Shown one piece after another: positions 1-8,572 of a stretch of 61,753 nucleotides of DNA. Both the position numbers and the translations under genes were made by a program. Below the pieces are notes generated by a model that was not told where the DNA came from, ran no database searches, and saw only the letters and a list, made by a program, of their open reading frames with translations. Position 1 is the stretch's first letter; each line of letters begins with the position of its first letter. The stretch is from Actinomycetaceae bacterium (GTDB lineage: Bacteria > Actinomycetota > Actinomycetes > Actinomycetales > Actinomycetaceae): NCBI GenBank assembly GCA_030532515.1, contig JAUNKY010000010.1, positions 1 through 61,753 of the forward strand, in the 5' to 3' direction.

Positions 1-135
1 ACTCTGGCCTGCTCGGAGTGCAAGGAGCGCAACTACATCACCAAGAAGAACCGTCGTAACACGCCGGATCGTCTGGAACTCATGAAGTACTGCCCGCGCT
101 GCCGCCGCTCCGTGGCTCACCGCGAGACCCGCTGA
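1..135 (+). CDS. rpmG: 50S ribosomal protein L33 (3' part)
   Basis: Partial at the window edge: the last 44 residues of L33, a small protein of the large ribosomal subunit near the E site. The visible part has two CxxC pairs (CSEC and CPRC), so this is the zinc-binding C+ form. The start lies outside the window. A strong terminator hairpin follows 16 bases after the stop. In actinobacteria rpmG usually begins the stretch leading to murB, secE and nusG, as here. Confidence 0.93.
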   Translation, partial: TLACSECKERNYITKKNRRNTPDRLELMKYCPRCRRSVAHRETR

Positions 136-151
136 GTTTAATCTTTAACGG

Positions 152-175
152 CCCCCACTCATGCAGTGGGGGTTT
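152..175 (+). terminator. Rho-independent terminator of rpmG
   Basis: Perfect 8-bp stem CCCCCACT (152-159) with AGTGGGGG (165-172), a 5-base loop, then a short T run. Confidence 0.85.
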
Positions 176-220
176 CGTCATATTTAGGGCGTGGCTTTGA
201 CGAACGCCCCGCTAGGTTAC

Positions 221-330
221 AACCAATCAGCATAGCTCCGCTAACCAATCAGCACCGGCCGTCACTAATCAGCACCGGCCGTCACTAATCAGCACAGCCC
301 CGTGAACCAACCACAGCCCGTCACTAACTT
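221..330. repeat. Imperfect ~20-bp tandem repeats upstream of the MFS gene
   Basis: About five units of 20-22 bases. Two units are identical (247-266 and 267-286, core AATCAGCACCGGCC). Units at 225-242, 287-306 and 307-330 are degenerate. They cover the likely promoter and leader of the transporter gene and end just before its ATG at 341. Whether they bind a regulator or are slippage products cannot be told. Confidence 0.75.
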
Positions 331-340
331 AGGTACCCGA

Positions 341-1578
341 ATGACTGAAGCTAAAAGCCCCAGCCAGCACCCCGGTTTAAAAGCTCGGGCATTGCGCGCC
401 TCTAAAGCCACCCTGGCTATCTTTTTCATCCTCGGGCTGGTGCAGGCTACTTTCCTTTCTGAACTGCCCACCTTGCGGGACCATTTCGCATTCTCACCGG
501 CCCAAATGGGGAACCTGTTGATCTCGGCAGCTTTGGGGCCCTGGTAGTGATTCCCGCTGCCGGCCCGCTGGTGGGGCGCTTTGGACCCACCCGGATCGGC
601 TACCTGGGATTCACCTTATGGATTAGTGGCTTAGGCGGGCTTTTAGGTGCCTTTTACCTCACTTCCTTACCCTTCCTCATTGCGGCTTTCCTAACTGCAA
701 ATATCGGGGTCTTCCTACTTAACGCCGCGATCAACGTTGAGGCGGGTTTTGTAGAGGTTACGCTACGTAAAGCTCGCATGGCGTGGTTTCACGCAGCCTT
801 TTCGATCGGTACGGTCACGGGGGCGCTGCTGGGGGTGGCGTCGCTACGCGCCGGCATTTCCATTTATTGGCATTTACTGACTTTAATGCTGGTAGCTGCC
901 TGCTTCGCCGTGTGGGTATTTCGTAACTTTCTGCCGGCGCAGGCGGTGACGGCGATTACCTCCACCAGCAGTTCTGCGCCAGAGAGCGCGTCCACCGCGC
1001 GGGCAAAGATTCCCGCCAGTGAAGCTTGGAAAGAAAAGCGCACGCTTTTAATTGGCGTGATGGTTTTTGGTACGGGGATTATGGAGGGGTCTGCGTCGGA
1101 CTGGCTGGCGTTGGCTATGGTAGATGGCTTCCACCTGCCCAGCTGGTACGGCACGGCTTCTTTAGCGGTCTTTTTAAGCGCTCTTACCGCCACGCGCTTG
1201 CTATCGCCGCGTCTGCAGGCTACTTTCACTCCCGACCGGTTGTTGCGCCGTCTGCTGACTTTGGGGTTGGTAGGTTTGGCGCTGTTGGCATTTAGCCCCT
1301 ATTACTGGTTGGCATTGTTGGGGGCGGCTCTGTGGGGGATCGGAGCAGCCTTAGGGTACCCGCTGAGTGCCTCGGTGCTGGCAGTCGATCCTCTGCGCAG
1401 TGCAGGGCGGCTTTCGGTGATGAGTACGATTAGTTTTGGCTCGGCAATCGCAGGGCCGGCGCTGATTGGCTACCTGGCAGAGTACGTGGGCTACCAGCAG
1501 GCGCTGGGGATCCTTTTGGTCCCGGCATTTGTGGCTTGGCTGCTGACGGGGCAGTTGCGCGCTGAGGCACGCGCTTGA
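341..1578 (+). pseudogene. MFS transporter, split by a -1 frameshift
   Basis: Major facilitator superfamily permease in two reading frames: 341-547 (ends GPW-stop) and 547-1578. Restoring one G in the GGGG run at 535-538 joins them into a continuous protein of about 412 residues, the usual length for a 12-helix MFS protein, with the junction reading SAALGALVVIPAAGPLVGRFG, a typical helix 2 / loop 2-3 region. The break falls in T TTG GGG (534-540 region), which has the form of a -1 slippery heptamer in the correct frame, so programmed slippage, phase variation, decay or a sequencing error are all possible. Substrate unknown. The ATG at 341 is preferred over a GTG at 302 because 302-340 lies in the tandem repeats. 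An AGG at 331-333 is a weak ribosome-binding site. Confidence 0.8.
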
Positions 1579-1983
1579 AGTAGTTGGCTTCGGCCCGGCG
1601 GGTTTGCTAAATAGTTAGTTTTCTGTCCGGTGGGTTTTCCGAGGGCGGTGTTTTAAAGCCTTTATTTCCGCCCAAAACACTTTGTCCGCAATTTGTTAGC
1701 ATGAAACGCCTTTTGTAGCACCAGCACGAGAATAGTGTGTTGACAAGAGTTTGCTGGCAAGGTGTAATAATCTGACATTTTGGTAGAATTTCAGCTCTAA
1801 TTGCTAATTCTTTCAACTTTTCACGAATTGATTTTGTATTTACTTATAGAAGATACTTTCTGTCAAAAAACCTTTTTCTGTATATTGACCCTGGTTTTTT
1901 AAACGAAAAACGAAGCCCATGCCTGTATGCTGTTTGTGCCGAAAAATCGGACTGTGCTGGGCTTCACCGCACAGGAGGTATTT
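1579..1983. other. Intergenic region upstream of LPXTG gene 1
   Basis: 405 bases without a gene. It holds a 13-base word CTAAATAGTTAGT (1607-1619) that recurs at 6188-6200 on the far side of the next gene, one CGAGGGCG word (1640-1647), a long AT-rich stretch (about 1780-1905) likely to contain the promoter, and a structured leader (1912-1978). No convincing -35/-10 pair could be assigned. Confidence 0.6.
1912..1978 (+). promoter_or_regulatory. Structured 5' leader that can cover the ribosome-binding site
   Basis: Three nested or competing hairpins can be drawn. GAAGCCCA (1912-1919) pairs with TGGGCTTC (1958-1965). CCGA/TCGG lies at 1939-1950. CTGTGC (1952-1957) pairs with GCACAG (1969-1974), which includes the first bases of the AGGAGG Shine-Dalgarno (1973-1978). 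The first and third share sequence, so they are alternative structures. This suggests translational control of the downstream surface protein; it is inference from base pairing only. Confidence 0.45.
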
Positions 1984-4900
1984 ATGAGTACACGCAAATT
2001 CGAAAGCGTTGGGCTCAAGAAAGGAATCCTGGCAGCCATCTTTGGTTTGTCAGTGATCCTCACCGGAATCATCCCCGGACATTTCGCTGCCGCAGCGGAA
2101 CACAACCCAAATGTCGTCGTCGAAGTAACCTCGATCGTTACCCGCGGCGGCGGACAAGACATGCCTGACCAGTCCCTTAAACAGTGGAACGAAGCCAGCC
2201 TCTACTTTACTTGGGACGCAACCCAAGCAAACGTGAAGGCTGATGACTACTTCACCATCGACCTGCCAGAGGTCTTTGACATCCCTGACGCAGCGGGTAC
2301 TTTCCCGATTGAAACCAGCGGCAAAACCGCCGGTATCTGTACCCTTACTGCATCACAGATCAAATGTACTTTCACCAAAGACCAAGCTGCCGCAGATGCG
2401 GAAAAGCTGGTGCTTAAAGGTAGTGGCAAAGCCATTATGCGCGCCACTAAAGTTACCGACTCTGCCAACGTACAGTTCGTTCTGAACGGGGTCTCTAAGT
2501 CCATCACCCTCCCACAAAATAAGGGCATCGCCCCCACGGTAGAAGGTGGACAGTTCTATCAAGAAAAGTTCGGCAAAAACGCAGAAACCCTTACCCCCAA
2601 TAAGAACGAACTAAAGTGGACCATCCCCTTCGGTCTAGCTGATATCAACCAGCACCGCGAAGCCGCCGGCCTGGCACCACTGCCATCCGGAGCAGTCAGC
2701 ACCATCGAATTCCGCGACAAGCTCTCTGCTGGACAAAGCTACCTGGAAAAAACTCGTATGGAACGCTACCGCAAAGACAACAATAGCGTCATGGAAGTTG
2801 TGCACCAGAACTTTGCCCCCGCCGCAACCTTGGACGGCTTCGTAGTTGAATCCACCTACAATGCCGCCAAAACTGAAGTCACCTACAAGATCACCGGTCC
2901 ATTTGCCAACGAAACCAGCTACTACTTCATGTACTGGACTGCCTTCGACGGCGACAAGCCAAAGACCGGCGTGGAATACAAGAATGAAGTTCAACTGGTA
3001 GGCACGAAGGAAGTTCGCACCGAAACCCGCACCGCCGTATCCAGCTTCGAAATCAACGTGCTGGAACGCGAAGGATACGGTACCTTCAACGTCTTGAAGT
3101 TCCTCTCAGGCAACGCAGCTATTTTGGCGCCCTCGGGATATGCCGCGGACGGACTGCAACCTGACGGAAAATACCAACTGCACGTCAAGTACGTAATTCC
3201 CGAATCCTTCACCGCGAAAATCCCAGCCGAATTCACCCCACCTGGGAACTATGACGCAGCTTCTCGCACCGGTGAAATGGACATTCCAATTGCCCCCGGC
3301 AAAAAGTTCACTTTCGACCCAGTGCTTCCTGAAGGCACCGAAGTAACCCTCAGTGAAAAGCCAGTCGAAGCCGTTCCAAACGCCCAGTGGAAAGACGAAA
3401 CCTTCACTTCCACCGACCAGGCAGCCCCACAGGGATTTGCCCCCGGAAAATCCGTCCAATTCACCATTGCAGACCGAAAGAACTACAGCTTCAAGCTAAC
3501 TAACGTATTGGACTACCAAACCGGCGTAATCAAACTAACCAAGACCATCGCCGGCATTACCCCAGCCCCAGCTGGTAAGGAATTCACCTTCAACTACACC
3601 TGCGCCCCCAGCAACCAAACGGGCAAGATCGTAGTAACCGCCGGTGGCCCAGCCGTAGCTTCTGCACCAATCAACTACGGCGACACCTGCACCCTCACCG
3701 AAGATGCCGCCACTGCAGAGGTAGCTGGCTACGAACTGAAGCCACTGACCATCCCCGCAGTAACTATTGACGCAGCGGAAAAGCCAGTAACCGTAAACAA
3801 CGAATACAAGCTCTCCCAAGGCTTCTTCTCAGTAAAGAAACTCGTTGAAGGCACCGAAGGTAATGACGGAGCTAACAAGCAATTCACCGTCGAAGCCACC
3901 TGCACCGGCCCAATGCTGGCCCAGCCACAAAAGCTAACCTTCACCCTGGGACACGACGTAAGCATCCCAGGTGATCCGTTGCCAGTAGGAACCTCCTGCC
4001 AGTTCAGTGAAGACCAAACTACGGTAGCGATCGACGGATACAACTTCGTTGAAGTTACCTTCTCAACGAACCCACTGGTAATTACCAAGCAGCCACAGGT
4101 CGTCACCGTTACCAACACCTACGCAAAGCAAAAGCTGGGCAACCTGAAGCTTTCTAAGGTAGTTGCCGGAGCCACCGTAGCAGATGACCGTGAATTCACC
4201 GTCACCGCCACCTGCACCAACGCGCTCACCCAGGCTCAGGTTATTGAAGAACTGAAGGTATCCAAGGGTACCCCAGCTACTTTGAAGAATCCGCTGCCAG
4301 TTGGTTCTACCTGTACCTTCGCAGAAGATAAGGCAACTGCTGCAATTGATGGCTACACGTTAGCAGAACCCGTCTTTGCACCAGCTCAAGTAACTATCGC
4401 TGAACAGCCTGCGGAAGTAACCGTAACCAACACCTACACCCGCAAGCTCGGCAACTTGGAAATCTCTAAGGTAGTTGCCGGTGCCACCGTAGCAGATGAC
4501 CGTGAATTCACCGTCACCGCCACCTGCACCAACGCTGACACCCAGGCACAGGTGACTGAAGAGCTGAAGGTATCCAAGGGAACTCCAGCTTCTTTGAAGA
4601 CAGCTCTGCCTCTGGGCTCCACCTGTACTTTCACTGAAGACACCGCGGGAGCCGCAGTAGCTGGACACACCTTGAAGGGACACGTCTTTGAACCAGCCCA
4701 GGTAACGATTGCTGAGCAGCCAGTGGCCGTGAAGCTTACCAACACCTACGAACTGAATAAGAGCACCTTTAAGGTACTCAAGACAGTCGCAGGGGATCTG
4801 GGCAAGGCTAAGGACAAGTCCTTCAAGTTCACCTACACCTGTAACGCTCCAGCCGGAGTAACCGGGGACGCAATCGAAGGTGAACTGACTGCAGTTGCCG

Positions 4901-6174
4901 GTGGCCCAGCCGTAGCCGCAAAGGAAATCCCCCAGGGATACACCTGTACGGTTAAGGAATCCGCAGCGGAAGCACAGCTAGCGGGATTCACTCTGACAGC
5001 CCCAGGCGAACAGACTGTCACCATTGGTGCCACCGCACAGGAACTCACCTTCCACAACGCCTACGTCGCTAAGACCGGCAACCTCAAACTAACCAAGGTA
5101 GTTACTGGTGCAACCGCACCAGCTGGTAAGACTTTCAGCGTTACCGCTAACTGCACCAACGCCCTTACCAACGAAAAGGTAACTGAGACCCTGACGCTGA
5201 CCCCAGGTACGCCAGTTGCTTTGCAAACTGCTTTGCCACTGGGCTCCACCTGTACCTTCACCGAAGATACCGCGGCAGCCGGCATTGCACGCCACACCCT
5301 GGAAAGCAGCGTATTCGCTCCAGAAACCGCCACTATTGGCGAACAACCAGTAGAGGTCACTTTGACGAATACCTACTCCCTCAACAAGGGCACCTTCAAG
5401 GTACTGAAGACGGTAACCGGTGATCTGGACAAGGCTAAGGACAAGTCCTACGTCTTCACCTACACCTGCAGTGCACCTGCAGGCGTAACCGCTCCAGACG
5501 TAACCGGAGAACTCACCGTAGTAGCCGGCGGACCAGCCGTTGCCTCCAAAGAAATCCCAGAAGGCTTCACCTGCCACGTTAGCGAAAGCGACCAGGCAGT
5601 ACAGTTGGACGGATTCACTTGGAAGGCTCCCGCAGCCCAGGACGTAGTCATCGGAACTGACGCTAAAGAACTCAGCTTCGTAAACACCTACGAACGTATC
5701 TTGGGGAACCTGGTACTTACCAAGCAGGTAAAGGGCGCTGAAGTAGCTGACGATCACGAGTTCACCGTTGAAGCGACCTGCACGAATGCTGATACCGGCG
5801 AAAAGCACGTTGAAAAGTTGGTTGTAACCAACGGCAAGTCTGCCTCTTTGGTAAACCCACTGCCAGTTGGTTCCACCTGTACTTTCGTTGAAGACCAGGA
5901 AAGCGCTCAGGTAACCGGCTATGACTTCGTAGGCGCCGAGTTCAACACCAAGGAAGTAACTATTGCAGCTGATGAAGCCCAGGTAACCTTGGTAAACACC
6001 TACAAGAAGGTAGTAGTTCCACCGAAGCAACCAAAGGACACTCCAAAGGTAGAAAAGCCAAAGCCAAAACTGCCAAAGACGGGTATCACCTCTGAAGCCC
6101 TCTACCTAGCAGCCGGCTTAGCACTGTCCGGAGCAGCGCTATTGGTACTGCGTCGGAAACAGACCCGCAACTAA
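1984..6174 (+). CDS. LPXTG-anchored surface protein / pilin-like adhesin with eight Cys-paired repeats
   Basis: A 1396-residue cell-wall-anchored protein. Start chosen at ATG 1984 behind AGGAGG. Signal peptide about 1-38 (KK, hydrophobic stretch, AAAA). Residues about 40-370 look like an MSCRAMM-type adhesive domain, paralogous to the protein at 15910. Then comes one SpaA/Cna-like domain and, from about residue 512 to 1342, eight tandem repeats of about 100 residues resembling DUF5979 (begins like GNLKLTKVV, ends VTNTY). Every repeat has two Cys at equivalent positions (ATCTN and GSTCTF), probably an intradomain disulfide. A Pro/Lys spacer, LPKTG at about 1363, a hydrophobic helix and an RRKQTRN tail give a sortase signal. 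No sortase gene is in the window. Ligand unknown. Confidence 0.9.
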   Translation: MSTRKFESVGLKKGILAAIFGLSVILTGIIPGHFAAAAEHNPNVVVEVTSIVTRGGGQDMPDQSLKQWNEASLYFTWDATQANVKADDYFTIDLPEVFDIPDAAGTFPIETSGKTAGICTLTASQIKCTFTKDQAAADAEKLVLKGSGKAIMRATKVTDSANVQFVLNGVSKSITLPQNKGIAPTVEGGQFYQEKFGKNAETLTPNKNELKWTIPFGLADINQHREAAGLAPLPSGAVSTIEFRDKLSAGQSYLEKTRMERYRKDNNSVMEVVHQNFAPAATLDGFVVESTYNAAKTEVTYKITGPFANETSYYFMYWTAFDGDKPKTGVEYKNEVQLVGTKEVRTETRTAVSSFEINVLEREGYGTFNVLKFLSGNAAILAPSGYAADGLQPDGKYQLHVKYVIPESFTAKIPAEFTPPGNYDAASRTGEMDIPIAPGKKFTFDPVLPEGTEVTLSEKPVEAVPNAQWKDETFTSTDQAAPQGFAPGKSVQFTIADRKNYSFKLTNVLDYQTGVIKLTKTIAGITPAPAGKEFTFNYTCAPSNQTGKIVVTAGGPAVASAPINYGDTCTLTEDAATAEVAGYELKPLTIPAVTIDAAEKPVTVNNEYKLSQGFFSVKKLVEGTEGNDGANKQFTVEATCTGPMLAQPQKLTFTLGHDVSIPGDPLPVGTSCQFSEDQTTVAIDGYNFVEVTFSTNPLVITKQPQVVTVTNTYAKQKLGNLKLSKVVAGATVADDREFTVTATCTNALTQAQVIEELKVSKGTPATLKNPLPVGSTCTFAEDKATAAIDGYTLAEPVFAPAQVTIAEQPAEVTVTNTYTRKLGNLEISKVVAGATVADDREFTVTATCTNADTQAQVTEELKVSKGTPASLKTALPLGSTCTFTEDTAGAAVAGHTLKGHVFEPAQVTIAEQPVAVKLTNTYELNKSTFKVLKTVAGDLGKAKDKSFKFTYTCNAPAGVTGDAIEGELTAVAGGPAVAAKEIPQGYTCTVKESAAEAQLAGFTLTAPGEQTVTIGATAQELTFHNAYVAKTGNLKLTKVVTGATAPAGKTFSVTANCTNALTNEKVTETLTLTPGTPVALQTALPLGSTCTFTEDTAAAGIARHTLESSVFAPETATIGEQPVEVTLTNTYSLNKGTFKVLKTVTGDLDKAKDKSYVFTYTCSAPAGVTAPDVTGELTVVAGGPAVASKEIPEGFTCHVSESDQAVQLDGFTWKAPAAQDVVIGTDAKELSFVNTYERILGNLVLTKQVKGAEVADDHEFTVEATCTNADTGEKHVEKLVVTNGKSASLVNPLPVGSTCTFVEDQESAQVTGYDFVGAEFNTKEVTIAADEAQVTLVNTYKKVVVPPKQPKDTPKVEKPKPKLPKTGITSEALYLAAGLALSGAALLVLRRKQTRN
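3520..6010 (+). repeat. Eight ~300-bp coding repeats (DUF5979-like)
   Basis: In-frame tandem domains. By sequence they fall into an A type (repeats 3, 4, 6, 8; TCTN near the first Cys) and a B type (5, 7, and more loosely 1; KVLKTV and FTYTC), giving the order 1-2-A-A-B-A-B-A. Repeats 4-5 and 6-7 look like a duplicated A-B pair. Confidence 0.8.
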
Positions 6175-6209
6175 AAGCGGAACATAACTAAATAGTTAGT
6201 CATAAACCT

Positions 6210-6251
6210 AGCGGGGTGTGGAAACGGCAAATGCTGAATCCACACCCCGCT
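6210..6251 (+). terminator. Hairpin terminator after LPXTG gene 1
   Basis: Perfect 13-bp inverted repeat: AGCGGGGTGTGGA (6210-6222) and TCCACACCCCGCT (6239-6251), 16-base loop, no strong T tract. It separates the surface protein gene from murB. Confidence 0.7.
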
Positions 6252-6312
6252 AAACTACGCAAACTGGCGTTGCTTCGCTAAGCTGGAATGAAGGAATACG
6301 CAAAGGAGAATC

Positions 6313-7485
6313 ATGGCGAACTACGCAGACGAAGAAGCATGCTCGCTCACTTACAGTCTTGACCCCGCGCAGGTAGAGAAACTGCCTCGCACTTTGTCTA
6401 ACCGCCAATACCAGCCTGAATCTCTGCTCCTAAAAGACTGGACTACTCTGGGCGTGGGCGGACCAGCCGAAAAGTTGGTCAGCGCCCAAAGTGAAGCTGA
6501 AATCATTGAGACGGTAAAAGCTGCTGACGCGGCCGGCATCCCAGTAATGATGCTGGGGGGTGGCTCTAATATTGTGGCCGCTGACGCGGGTTTTCCGGGG
6601 ATTGTGATTCGCGATATGCGCTCTGAAATTAAACTCACTCACGACTCTGCCTGTGGCGGTATTTCTTTTACCGCTACCGCCGGTGTTGACTGGGATGATT
6701 TAGTGGCAACTGCGGTTGAACGCCACTGGGGTGGTGGTCTGGAAGCGCTCGCGGGGATTCCGGGAACTGTGGGCGCAGCCCCCATGCAAAATATTGGCGC
6801 TTACGGGCAGGAAGTTGCTTCAGCGATCGCTTCAGTGCGTGTCTATGATCGTTTAGAAGAGCGCGTGAAGACTATTTTTGCGGCTGATATGGAAGCTGGT
6901 TACCGCACTTCGATTTTCAAGCGTTCTGTTTCGGATCCAAGTCTTTCAAACGGGCGTCTGTGGGGTCCTTCTGGCAGGTGGATTATTCTGGCGGTTGAGT
7001 TCGCTACCCGCGCTGCTTCGCTTTCAGCTCCGATCGCCTATCAGGAACTGGCTGATAAGTTGGGCGTGCAGTTAGGTGAACGCGTTGACGTGCGCGCTGC
7101 CCGTGAAGCGGTTTTGGAGCTGCGTCGTTCCAAGTCGATGGTGTTAGATGACGCTAACCGGAATACTTATTCTGCTGGTTCGTTCTTCACCAATCCGATT
7201 TTATCCCCGCAGGTGGCGGCAACTCTTCCGGCTGCGGCGCCGCGTTTCCAGGTGGGGGAGCAGGTGAAAACTTCCGCTGCTTGGCTGATTTCGCAAGCTG
7301 GGTTTACGAAGGGATTTAAAGTTCGCCTCGAGTCTGGCGCGGCTTTATCTTCGGCGCATGTTTTGGCTTTGACGAATCAAGGCGGGGCTTCTGCAGGCGA
7401 TATTTTAGAGTTAGCAGCCGCGGTACAAGCAGGCGTGCAGCAACAGTTTGGTATTGAGTTAGTTCCTGAACCGGTATTTATTTAA
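6313..7485 (+). CDS. murB: UDP-N-acetylenolpyruvoylglucosamine reductase MurB
   Basis: FAD/NADPH enzyme that reduces UDP-GlcNAc-enolpyruvate to UDP-MurNAc in the cytoplasm, the second committed step of peptidoglycan synthesis. 390 residues. The FAD-binding PP-loop is LGGGSNIV (81-88). GIPGTVGAAPMQNIGAYG and YRTSIFK follow, then the catalytic-serine segment SAGSFFTNP (about 285-293) and the C-terminal GIELVPEPVF with its catalytic Glu. About 40 N-terminal residues precede the usual domain start. ATG 6313 has AAGGAG upstream. It has no operon partner: hairpin before, palindrome repeats after. Confidence 0.96.
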   Translation: MANYADEEACSLTYSLDPAQVEKLPRTLSNRQYQPESLLLKDWTTLGVGGPAEKLVSAQSEAEIIETVKAADAAGIPVMMLGGGSNIVAADAGFPGIVIRDMRSEIKLTHDSACGGISFTATAGVDWDDLVATAVERHWGGGLEALAGIPGTVGAAPMQNIGAYGQEVASAIASVRVYDRLEERVKTIFAADMEAGYRTSIFKRSVSDPSLSNGRLWGPSGRWIILAVEFATRAASLSAPIAYQELADKLGVQLGERVDVRAAREAVLELRRSKSMVLDDANRNTYSAGSFFTNPILSPQVAATLPAAAPRFQVGEQVKTSAAWLISQAGFTKGFKVRLESGAALSSAHVLALTNQGGASAGDILELAAAVQAGVQQQFGIELVPEPVFI

Positions 7486-7503
7486 TGGTTTTAACTCCCC
7501 ATT

Positions 7504-7722
7504 GATGTGGGAGTTCGCGTTCCCGCATTTGAGCGATGTGGGAGTTCGCGTTCCCGCATTAGTGGTCTGCGGGCCTATGCGTTCACGCAGTAGAGGGGTG
7601 CTTACAAAGGGTGACACAGAGGGAGTGGTTTTTCGCTCTTTGTCTTCTTTGTCTGCTTCTATACCGATGCGGGAGTTTGCGTTCCCGCATTTTAGCGATG
7701 TGGGAGTTCGCGTTCCCGCATT
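7504..7722. repeat. Palindromic repeat family A, two dimers
   Basis: Four 26-bp copies at 7504-7529, 7535-7560, 7666-7691 and 7697-7722. Each can fold into an 8-bp hairpin ATGTGGGA/TCCCGCAT with an 8-base GC-containing loop. Each dimer has a 31-bp period. Each dimer is followed by a shared GGGGTGCT.ACAAAGGGTGACAC tail (ends near 7617 and 7747), so the whole dimer unit was duplicated. Three more copies lie downstream of rpoC. The open frames through this region are products of the repeats, not genes. Confidence 0.85.
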
Positions 7723-7789
7723 AGTGGGGTGCTGACAAAGGGTGACACTTAGGTGAGTCGTAATACAGCTTTAGCTTCTCGAGGGCGCC

Positions 7790-8572
7790 CTATAAACGAC
7801 TAAGATCCACTAAACTGGCTACCACCTGATCTTCAAAGCAAAGCACAATCGAATGTGCCCCTCCGGGGATTTCTACTAGTGGCGCTGCTGCCTGCCCGCG
7901 CTCGGCTAAGCTAGCTTGAATCCGCTTAACCCACTTACGGGATGCCACGTAATCGTATTGTCCGCGGATTAGCGCTACCTTAGCTTCCGTATAGTGCAAC
8001 CGCTCTTGCAAAGAAAAGCCAATTACCGCTGGAAGCGTCACTGAAAACCAGTAAATTCCAGAACGTGCGTAGGCAGACAGCGCAAAAGCCGCAACCTTTG
8101 GGGCTTCATGGACGGAAGAACGCACAAATCGCCAGAGCAACAGTGGAAAACTATGACGTTTTAAATCTACCGGCGGCCCCACCAGCAGGATCCTGCGTGC
8201 CATTTCCGGAGCGCGTACGGCCAGTTCAGCCACCACTTGCGCGCCCATAGAATGACCTAAAATCACTGGATCTTTCAGTTCAGCAGCAGCAATTACATAG
8301 TGTAAAACTGCCGCGAAACCCGCAATCGACAAAGGTTGCGACGGGCGCGGTGAAGCCCCAAAACCCGGTAAATCCACTAAAAGGACTTCCCCAAATGGAA
8401 GCAGTTTTTCGGCGACCTCGTAAAAATAACGAGAATCCACCCCAATGCCGTGTACCAGCACAAACGCTGGATCACCAGGTTGGAAAGCGGCAGAACGCAG
8501 CCGCGCCGTACGCACCTGCACTCCGTGAACACTGTAAATCCCTTTAATTACGCGGGGGAACTGGTCAACCAC
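7790..8572 (-). CDS. Alpha/beta-hydrolase fold protein
   Basis: 260 residues with the full alpha/beta-hydrolase plan: oxyanion-hole HGIG, nucleophile elbow GHSMG, an Asp in GQYDYV and a His in GGAHSIV. Substrate is not predictable; closest in style to small esterases or C-C hydrolases. The start overlaps the end of add by 25 bases, so the two are probably co-transcribed and translationally coupled. A CGAGGGCG word (7780-7787) ends two bases beyond the stop codon. Confidence 0.85.
   Translation of the reverse strand: MVDQFPRVIKGIYSVHGVQVRTARLRSAAFQPGDPAFVLVHGIGVDSRYFYEVAEKLLPFGEVLLVDLPGFGASPRPSQPLSIAGFAAVLHYVIAAAELKDPVILGHSMGAQVVAELAVRAPEMARRILLVGPPVDLKRHSFPLLLWRFVRSSVHEAPKVAAFALSAYARSGIYWFSVTLPAVIGFSLQERLHYTEAKVALIRGQYDYVASRKWVKRIQASLAERGQAAAPLVEIPGGAHSIVLCFEDQVVASLVDLSRL

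Noticed and set aside
1984-6174. Pilus operon with its own sortase
   Set aside because: Neither LPXTG gene has a sortase or second pilin nearby; both are single-gene units, so only the anchoring signal is claimed.
7502-7735. 77-residue open frame after murB
   Set aside because: Composed of the family A palindromes read in frame; repeats of the same short peptide, no ribosome site.
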